NCBI GenBank assembly: GCA_900457075.1
Contig: UGYN01000002.1
Span: 3,844,001-3,908,000 of the forward strand
From: Serratia quinivorans
GTDB lineage: Bacteria; Pseudomonadota; Gammaproteobacteria; Enterobacterales; Enterobacteriaceae
Direction: 5' to 3'
Length of the DNA: 64,000 nt
The position numbers and the translations under genes were made by a program. Shown one piece after another: positions 56,208-64,000 of the stretch; the stretch's first letter is position 1; every line of letters starts with the position of its first letter. Under the pieces are notes generated by a model that did no database searches, was not told where the DNA came from, and was given only the letters and a program-made list of their open reading frames with translations.

Positions 56208-57935
56208 TTAGCAGAGCGTCTTTTCTTCGATGAATTTATTCACGCAATTCATCAGATCTTGCGCCGTTGGCTGTGCCAAGGCTTGCGCTGCCAACGCCTT
56301 CACATCTTCGAAATTAGTATTACGTATAATTTTCTTGATGCGCGGGATTGAAATCGCACTCATGCTGAACTCATCCAGCCCCATGCCCAATAACAACAGT
56401 GTAGCACGCTCATCGCCAGCCAGTTCACCGCACATTCCGGTCCACTTGCCTTCTGCATGAGATGCATCAATAACCTGTTTGATCAGGCCAAGCACTGATG
56501 GGGACATCGGGTTATAGAGATGAGAAATCAGCTCGTTGCCGCGATCTACCGCCAGAGTATACTGGGTTAGATCGTTTGTCCCAATACTAAAGAAGTCGAC
56601 TTCTTTCGCCAGGTGATGAGCAATCACCGCCGCGGCCGGTGTTTCCACCATCACGCCCACTTCAATTGTTTCGTCAAACGCCTTGGCTTCTTCACGCAAT
56701 TGCGCTTTCAGCGTCTCGATTTCGCCTTTCAGATCGCGAACTTCTTCTACCGAAATGATCATCGGGAACATGATGCGCAATTTACCGAACGCGGAGGCGC
56801 GCAGGATGGCACGCAGCTGCGCGTGCAGGATTTCTCTGCGATCCATGGCGATACGGATGGCGCGCCAGCCGAGGAACGGGTTCTCTTCTTTCGGCAGGTT
56901 CATGTACGGCAGGTCTTTGTCGCCGCCGATGTCCATGGTGCGTACGATTACTGCCTGTGAGCCCACGGCTTCCGCAACGGCTTTATAGGCCTGGAACTGC
57001 TCGTCTTCGGTCGGCAGTGAGTCGCGGTCCATGAACAGGAATTCGGTACGATACAGGCCGACACCTTCAGCGCCGTTGCGCTCTGCACCTGCGACGTCGC
57101 GCACGGTGCCGATGTTGGCACAGACTTCAACCTGATGCCCGTCCAGCGTAATCGCCGGCAGGTCTTTCAGCTTGGCCAGATCGTTTTTCTCGGTCACGTA
57201 CTGGTTCTGTTCGGCTTTCAACTGATCGATAACGTCAGCGGTTGGGTTAACGTAAATTTTATTGTTAACCGCGTCCAGAATCAGGTAATCGTCGTTCTTC
57301 ACCTGCTTGGTCACGTCGCTGGTGCCCACGATTGCCGGCAATTCCAGGGAGCGCGCCATGATGGAGGTGTGTGAAGTACGGCCGCCGAGATCGGTGATGA
57401 AGCCCAGAACCTTGTCCAGGTTCAACTGCGCGGTCTCAGACGGGGTCAAATCGGTAGCAACCAGGATCACTTCGTCCTGGATTGAGCTCAGATCGACGAT
57501 TGCCAGGCCCAGAATGTTCTGCAGCAGGCGTTTACCGATGTCACGCACGTCGGCCGCACGTTCTTTCAGGTACTCATCGTCGAGTTCTTCCAGCGCTTTC
57601 GCCTGGCCTTCGATGATGGTGTAGGCAGCCGCGTCCGCAGAAGCCAGATCGTCTTTGATTAGGGCTATGATTTCCTGCTCAAGCTCTTCGTCTTCCAACA
57701 GCATGATATGGCCTTCGAAGATAGCTTCTTTCTCTTCGCCGAAGGTTTCGCCAGCTTTGGTCTTGATCGCTTCCAACTGCACGGATGCCTTGGCGCGGCC
57801 ATCAAGAAAACGTTGGACTTCCTGCTCTACAGCGTCTGCAGAGATTTTCTTCCGGTTGATGACAATTTCATCTTCTTTCAGTAGGAGAGCCTTACCAAAA
57901 GCGATACCCGGTGATACTAAAATGCCTGAAATCAT
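56208..57935 (-). CDS. ptsI: PTS enzyme I (PtsI)
   Basis: 575 residues, full length. The phospho-His lies in [15 protein letters not shown], and the PEP-binding domain has [18 protein letters not shown] and [16 protein letters not shown]. It takes phosphate from phosphoenolpyruvate and hands it to HPr. The gene follows ptsH by 46 bp. Confidence 0.97.
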   Translation of the reverse strand: MISGILVSPGIAFGKALLLKEDEIVINRKKISADAVEQEVQRFLDGRAKASVQLEAIKTKAGETFGEEKEAIFEGHIMLLEDEELEQEIIALIKDDLASADAAAYTIIEGQAKALEELDDEYLKERAADVRDIGKRLLQNILGLAIVDLSSIQDEVILVATDLTPSETAQLNLDKVLGFITDLGGRTSHTSIMARSLELPAIVGTSDVTKQVKNDDYLILDAVNNKIYVNPTADVIDQLKAEQNQYVTEKNDLAKLKDLPAITLDGHQVEVCANIGTVRDVAGAERNGAEGVGLYRTEFLFMDRDSLPTEDEQFQAYKAVAEAVGSQAVIVRTMDIGGDKDLPYMNLPKEENPFLGWRAIRIAMDRREILHAQLRAILRASAFGKLRIMFPMIISVEEVRDLKGEIETLKAQLREEAKAFDETIEVGVMVETPAAAVIAHHLAKEVDFFSIGTNDLTQYTLAVDRGNELISHLYNPMSPSVLGLIKQVIDASHAEGKWTGMCGELAGDERATLLLLGMGLDEFSMSAISIPRIKKIIRNTNFEDVKALAAQALAQPTAQDLMNCVNKFIEEKTLC

Positions 57936-57981
57936 AACCCTACCTTACTCTTGACTGGTGTTAACTAAGAAGACGGGCCGA

Positions 57982-58239
57982 TTACTCAAGCTCTGCCATC
58001 AGTTTTACCAAGTGTTCAACGGCTTTCTGCTCGTCTTCACCTTCAGCGGAGATGGTCACTACGGTCCCTTGAGTCAGCCCCAGAGTTTGCAGTTTGAACA
58101 GGCTTTTGGCGCTGGCGCTTTTACCGTTAGAAGTCACGGTGATGTCAGACGTGAAGCCTTTGGCTTCTTTCACGAACTGAGCGGCAGGGCGAGTGTGCAG
58201 ACCATTCGGAGCGGTAATAGTAACTTCTTGCTGGAACAT
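57982..58239 (-). CDS. ptsH: Phosphocarrier protein HPr (PtsH)
   Basis: 85 residues with His15 in [11 protein letters not shown] and Ser46 region [13 protein letters not shown]. General sugar phosphotransfer carrier. The roughly 340 bp upstream (to the cysK terminator) should hold several promoters as in E. coli; I see no gene there. Confidence 0.97.
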   Translation of the reverse strand: MFQQEVTITAPNGLHTRPAAQFVKEAKGFTSDITVTSNGKSASAKSLFKLQTLGLTQGTVVTISAEGEDEQKAVEHLVKLMAELE

Positions 58240-58584
58240 TGATGTTTCCCCAACTTATTGGTGTGTTGTGGAGCTAAAGTTTAGCCCAAGGGTATGACTT
58301 TAGCTTGTCTGGTTAGCGCCTGACTATGGTACAGGGGCGAGCATTGATGCAACAGAAAACGACGAGTTTGGCACTTCAGATCAAAAAAACCGGCTTCTTC
58401 CGTCGTTTAAATCCGCTCTCCATTATGCCGTGTTTACCGCATCCGCGACAAACGAGTAAATCGATTCAGCCTAAACAACGAATGGAGGGTGATTAATTTC
58501 GCGCATCGAAATAATGCACCGTTAAATACTAAAGCTGGCGGGTAAAATCAATCTTCGACTGCTATAAACTTTGATCCAGTCCAC
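58240..58584. promoter_or_regulatory. Upstream region of ptsHI-crr
   Basis: About 345 bp without a gene between ptsH and the cysK terminator. Expected to contain the CRP- and Mlc-controlled pts promoters. I could not pick out a convincing CRP site by eye. Confidence 0.4.
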
Positions 58585-58612
58585 AAAAAAGCACCCCGTA
58601 AGGTGCTTTTTT
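58585..58612 (-). terminator. cysK terminator
   Basis: AAAAAAGCACC and GGTGCTTTTTT form a strong stem with T runs on both strands, 22 bp after the cysK stop. Confidence 0.92.
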
Positions 58613-58634
58613 AGCGATTAGTGCGCGGCTGGCA

Positions 58635-59603
58635 CTACTGTTGCAATTCTTGTTCGGTGAACAAATCGGCGAACAAGGCGGTGCTCAAATAGCGCTCGCC
58701 GGAGGAAGGTAATATCACCACGATGGTTTTGTCGGCGAACTCTGGTTCTTCAGCCAGTTTCACCGCTGCGGCTACGGCGGCCCCGGAGGAAATGCCTGCC
58801 AGAATCCCTTCTTCGTCCATCAGGCGGCGTGCCATGCTGATGGCTTCGTCGTTGGTGATTTGCTCGACGCGGTCAACCAGGTCGAGATCCAGGTTGCCAG
58901 GGATAAAACCTGCGCCGATGCCCTGAATCTTGTGCGGGCCCGGTTTGATTTCTTCACCATTCAGCGCCTGGGTGATCACCGGTGAGTCGGTAGGTTCGAC
59001 CGCCACGGTGGTAATCGCCTTGCCTTTGGTGTTCTTGATATAGCGGCTGACACCGGTCAGCGTACCGCCGGTACCGACGCCAGAGATGAAAACGTCGACT
59101 TCGCCATCGGTATCTTCCCAGATTTCCGGGCCGGTGGTTTGTTCGTGGATCGCCGGGTTGGCCGGGTTGCTGAACTGCTGCAGGATGAGGTAGCGGTTGG
59201 GATCGGTGGCGACAATTTCTTCCGCCTTGGCGATCGCGCCTTTCATGCCTTTAGCGCCTTCGGTCAGCACCAGGTTGGCGCCCAGCGCCTTGAGCAGTTT
59301 GCGGCGTTCGATGCTCATGGTTTCCGGCATGGTCAGTGTCAGCTTATAGCCGCGTGCGGCGGCGACGAACGCCAGTGCGATACCAGTGTTGCCGCTGGTT
59401 GGCTCCACCAGTTCTTTGCCGGCGACCAGGACGCCGCGTTTTTCTGCGTCCCAAATCATATTGGCACCGATGCGGCACTTGACGCTAAAGCTCGGGTTGC
59501 GTGATTCAACCTTGGCCAGAATGCGTCCGTTGCCGATACGGTTCAGACGAACCAGCGGCGTATGGCCGATCGTTAATGAGTTGTCTTCATATATCTTGCT
59601 CAT
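58635..59603 (-). CDS. cysK: Cysteine synthase A (CysK)
   Basis: 322 residues. PLP lysine Lys42 in [28 protein letters not shown] and [14 protein letters not shown]. It makes cysteine from O-acetylserine and sulfide. The C-terminus (EQELQQ) lies beyond the usual barrel. It is downstream of cysZ with 184 bp between, where a CysB-dependent promoter is expected. Confidence 0.97.
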   Translation of the reverse strand: MSKIYEDNSLTIGHTPLVRLNRIGNGRILAKVESRNPSFSVKCRIGANMIWDAEKRGVLVAGKELVEPTSGNTGIALAFVAAARGYKLTLTMPETMSIERRKLLKALGANLVLTEGAKGMKGAIAKAEEIVATDPNRYLILQQFSNPANPAIHEQTTGPEIWEDTDGEVDVFISGVGTGGTLTGVSRYIKNTKGKAITTVAVEPTDSPVITQALNGEEIKPGPHKIQGIGAGFIPGNLDLDLVDRVEQITNDEAISMARRLMDEEGILAGISSGAAVAAAVKLAEEPEFADKTIVVILPSSGERYLSTALFADLFTEQELQQ

Positions 59604-59729
59604 AGCCCGTCCTTTAACTCTATGAAAAATGTGGGGAACGTCGAAAGCATACGCTAACAGTACCGGCAGGGAAGTAAAGAATTGGTATATCTATATGTTA
59701 TTAGGAAATAAGTTTTAAGCACAAGGATA

Positions 59730-59750
59730 AGGGCGCAAATTGCGCGCCCT
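59730..59750 (-). terminator. Hairpin after cysZ
   Basis: AGGGCGC and GCGCCCT pair across seven bases, 37 bp past the cysZ stop; the T run on the minus strand is weak. Confidence 0.6.
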
Positions 59751-59787
59751 GTCGAAGAATTAATCGTAATGTGGCCGATAAAACGGC

Positions 59788-60549
59788 TCAGGAACGAACG
59801 AATTGTGGGCGATAACGATCAACCCACATCGCCGTGGCACCGCAAACCGCGACCGGCAGGATCACCAGATTGAGGATCGGGATCATGGTGAACAGGCTGA
59901 CCATCGCGCCAAACTGCAGATTGTCGGTCTTATGCTGGCGCAGTGCGCGGCGCATGTCGGCGAAGCTTACCTTGTGGTTATCGAACGGATAGTCGCAATA
60001 CTGGATGGCCAACATCCAGGCGCTGAACAGGAACCACAACACCGGTGCCACCGTCTGGCCAATACCCGGAATGAAATAGAGTATCAGCAGCAGTAGCGCG
60101 CGCGGCAGGTAGTAGGCCAGTTTGCGCCATTCACGCGCCATAATGCGCGGCAAATCTTTCACAATGCCAAAGATGCCGGTGTCCGGCAGCGGCTTGCCGG
60201 TCAGGCTGCCCTCGAGGTGTTCGGCCAGCAGGCCGCAAAACGGGGCGGCAATCTGATTGGTAATGGTGCTGAACAGATAGCTGAACACCAGCAGTACGGA
60301 AATGACCGCCAGTGGCCACAGCAAATAGCTAAGCCACTGCAGCCAGGTGGGCACATGGCTCATCATGCTGGGGATCCAATCGCCGAGCTGGCTGAACAGC
60401 CACCAGAAGGCGGACCCCATCAGCAGTACGTTGACCAGTAACGGCAATACGACATAGCGTTTAATCCCCGGGCGCGAAATCAGGCGCCAGCCTTCGGCAA
60501 AATAATGCAGGCCGCTGGTGGAGTGAGAAGGTGACTGCGTATAGGACAT
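59788..60549 (-). CDS. cysZ: Sulfate permease CysZ
   Basis: 253 residues, inner-membrane protein of the CysZ/EI24 family with four long hydrophobic stretches (about 32-52, 71-95, 145-170, 205-235). Opening [29 protein letters not shown] is typical. High-affinity sulfate import for cysteine synthesis. Divergent from zipA. Confidence 0.95.
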   Translation of the reverse strand: MSYTQSPSHSTSGLHYFAEGWRLISRPGIKRYVVLPLLVNVLLMGSAFWWLFSQLGDWIPSMMSHVPTWLQWLSYLLWPLAVISVLLVFSYLFSTITNQIAAPFCGLLAEHLEGSLTGKPLPDTGIFGIVKDLPRIMAREWRKLAYYLPRALLLLILYFIPGIGQTVAPVLWFLFSAWMLAIQYCDYPFDNHKVSFADMRRALRQHKTDNLQFGAMVSLFTMIPILNLVILPVAVCGATAMWVDRYRPQFVRS

Positions 60550-60770
60550 ATCTTAAGTTATCTCTTTGTCTGAACAGGCTTAGCTATCATATCGGGATGA
60601 TTTTCTACTGGCTAGGGTGACATTGGCTGAAAAAACAGCAAAAAAAGGCAGTATAATCATCTTTATTGGCATAAAGTTCAGCACGGACTTGCACTTGTGT
60701 GCTCGGGCAAATAGAGTTAAAGAGTGAATGTTTGCCGCGGTGGCAATGTATTGGAACAACAGAGATAGCA

Positions 60771-61769
60771 ATGATGCAGGATTTGCGTCTGATATTAATC
60801 GTTGTTGGCGCGATCGCCATAATAGCGTTGTTATTGCACGGTCTTTGGACCAGTCGTAAGGAACGCTCATCGCTTTTTCGCGATCGCCCAGCCAAACGTT
60901 CCAAAAAGGAACGTGAACAATCCCCGATCGACGAACTCGATGAAGGTGTGGGGGAGGTGCGTGTACGCTCCGCTCACCCGGAAGACGAGCCGTCCTTTGG
61001 TCATTTCGATGCCGCTCGCGAAGAACCCGTGGTTGCGCCCAAGCCCGCTCCGGCGGCTGAGCCAGCACCGCGTGCCGTTCAACCGGCTGCCCATCAGACT
61101 CCGCCACCGCTGTCTCAGCGGCCGGATTATGATGACATCCTGTTGGACAACTACGCGCAGGAAGAAGACGACGAGCCGCAGCAGCCTGCGCCGCGCCGTG
61201 AACCGCGCGTTGACGATCTCCCGCCTGTGGCACCTGCAGCGGAACCGGCATTCCATGCCGAACCTGCTCATCAGCCGCAGCCGGAAGTGAAACCAGCGGT
61301 GGCGCACGAGCCTCAGCCTGCTCCAGCTGCCATCAAACCGGCAAAACTGAAAGAAACCGTACTGGTGCTGCACGTTACCGCACATCAGGGTGGCGTGATC
61401 GGCGGCGAAATTCTGCTGCAGAGCGTGCTGCAGGCGGGCTTCCAGTTTGGTGAAATGGGTATCTTCCATCGCCATATCAGCCCTGCGGGCAGCGGTCCTG
61501 TGCTGTTCAGCCTGGCGAATATGGTTAAGCCAGGGTCCTTTGATCCTGAGATGATGTCCGATTTCTCTACGCCGGGCGTGTCGATGTTCATGATGGTGCC
61601 GTCTTATGGCGACGCTAATCAGAACTTCAAGCTGATGCTGCAGTCGGCACAGCGAATCGCCGACGATGTGGGCGGTGTGGTGCTGGACGATGAGCGCCGC
61701 ATGATGACTCCGCAGAAGCTGGAAACCTACAAAGCGCGCCTTCGTGAAGTGTTGGAAAACAACGCCTGA
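60771..61769 (+). CDS. zipA: Cell-division protein ZipA
   Basis: 332 residues from the ATG at 60771 (a second ATG follows directly). N-terminal membrane anchor [22 protein letters not shown], a charged then Pro/Gln-rich linker (about 50-200), and the FtsZ-binding C-terminal domain ([15 protein letters not shown] to the end, with [23 protein letters not shown]). It tethers FtsZ to the membrane. Conserved next to ligA. Confidence 0.97.
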   Translation: MMQDLRLILIVVGAIAIIALLLHGLWTSRKERSSLFRDRPAKRSKKEREQSPIDELDEGVGEVRVRSAHPEDEPSFGHFDAAREEPVVAPKPAPAAEPAPRAVQPAAHQTPPPLSQRPDYDDILLDNYAQEEDDEPQQPAPRREPRVDDLPPVAPAAEPAFHAEPAHQPQPEVKPAVAHEPQPAPAAIKPAKLKETVLVLHVTAHQGGVIGGEILLQSVLQAGFQFGEMGIFHRHISPAGSGPVLFSLANMVKPGSFDPEMMSDFSTPGVSMFMMVPSYGDANQNFKLMLQSAQRIADDVGGVVLDDERRMMTPQKLETYKARLREVLENNA

Positions 61770-61805
61770 CCGACGGCCACGCGCACTGAACATCCGTAAC
61801 AACAA

Positions 61806-61830
61806 AGCCCCCGCCTGCCGGGGGTTTTTT
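61806..61830 (+). terminator. zipA terminator
   Basis: CCCCCG/CGGGGG stem with six T, 37 bp after zipA and just before ligA. Confidence 0.92.
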
Positions 61831-61844
61831 ATCTTTGATGGTGA

Positions 61845-63868
<2,024 letters not shown>

Positions 63869-63869
<1 letters not shown>

Positions 63870-64000
63870 TGGAAAAAGAGAATCTGTTGGAAATTGCCAA
63901 TACGGTAATGCCATTCGGCAAGTATCAGGGGCGGGTGCTGATTGACCTGCCCGAAGAATACCTGTTGTGGTTTGCCCGTAAGGGGGAGTTTCCCCAGGGC
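63869..64000 (+). CDS. ypeB: DUF3820 protein YpeB, 5' part
   Basis: 44 residues to the window edge. Pattern IANTVMPFGKYQGRVLIDLPEEYLLWFA is the DUF3820 family. Start overlaps the ligA stop (TGATG). Function unknown. Confidence 0.92.

Overview
The window looks like chromosome of a chitinolytic Serratia (Enterobacterales). It carries a ChiB-type family 18 chitinase, a CBP21-type LPMO, the LysR regulator ChiR between them and the holin-based chitinase secretion genes chiWXYZ. These sit in an enterobacterial backbone (nap, maeB-talA-tktB, hemF-amiA, cysPTWAM, pts-cysK-cysZ-zipA-ligA) whose order resembles the E. coli zipA/ligA to maeB region with insertions. The species cannot be fixed from sequence reading alone.

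Layout. (1) About 1-15060: part of a P2-type prophage, with its left end outside the window. On the minus strand is the capsid scaffold/protease O (partial). Divergent from it is a plus-strand operon: terminase ATPase P, portal Q, a putative SGNH-fold esterase with repeats, and a lectin-like protein, all coupled by overlaps. An Ogr-type zinc-finger activator follows. A lone AT-rich gene sits where P2 phages carry defence genes. Then come the minus-strand early operon (cox to replication endonuclease A), a C/Cox switch with visible operators, the repressor C and the integrase. (2) 15092-19871: napFDABC, the periplasmic nitrate reductase, directly beside the integrase end. Its leader holds a palindromic repeat. 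(3) 19951-22242: nudK, a small AraC regulator, and an orphan UreE-like gene in AT-rich DNA. (4) 22296-25257: talA and a frameshifted transketolase. (5) 25476-30561: the chitinolytic locus. (6) 30893-35563: maeB and the MetJ-controlled S-methylmethionine genes mmuP-mmuM. (7) 35702-42129: a Fur-box-bearing iron/haem uptake cluster (ChaN-like lipoprotein, TonB paralogue, secreted prolyl oligopeptidase, TonB-dependent receptor). (8) 42114-47957: yaiI, hemF, amiA, ypeA, a YgiW-like protein, yfeZ, a frameshifted yfeY and the dye-decolourising peroxidase yfeX. (9) 48159-53354: cysPTWA and cysM, separated by an unusual 500-bp block of repeats. (10) 53565-64000: an uncharacterised two-component pair, ptsHI-crr, cysK, cysZ, zipA, ligA and the start of ypeB.

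The most unusual points are these. The esterase plus lectin-like cassette is translationally coupled to a P2 portal gene. A catalytically degenerate relative of the phage's own scaffold protease lies in the early operon. A 132-bp repeat occurs twice in opposite orientations, each copy flanked by direct duplications of a hairpin. A MITE-like element with 24-bp terminal inverted repeats lies between cysA and cysM. There is an orphan UreE homologue, and a peptidase is embedded in an iron-uptake cluster. Three genes (cox, tktB, yfeY) are each broken by a single-base indel in or next to a short repeat. This could be real decay or consensus error, and resequencing would decide.
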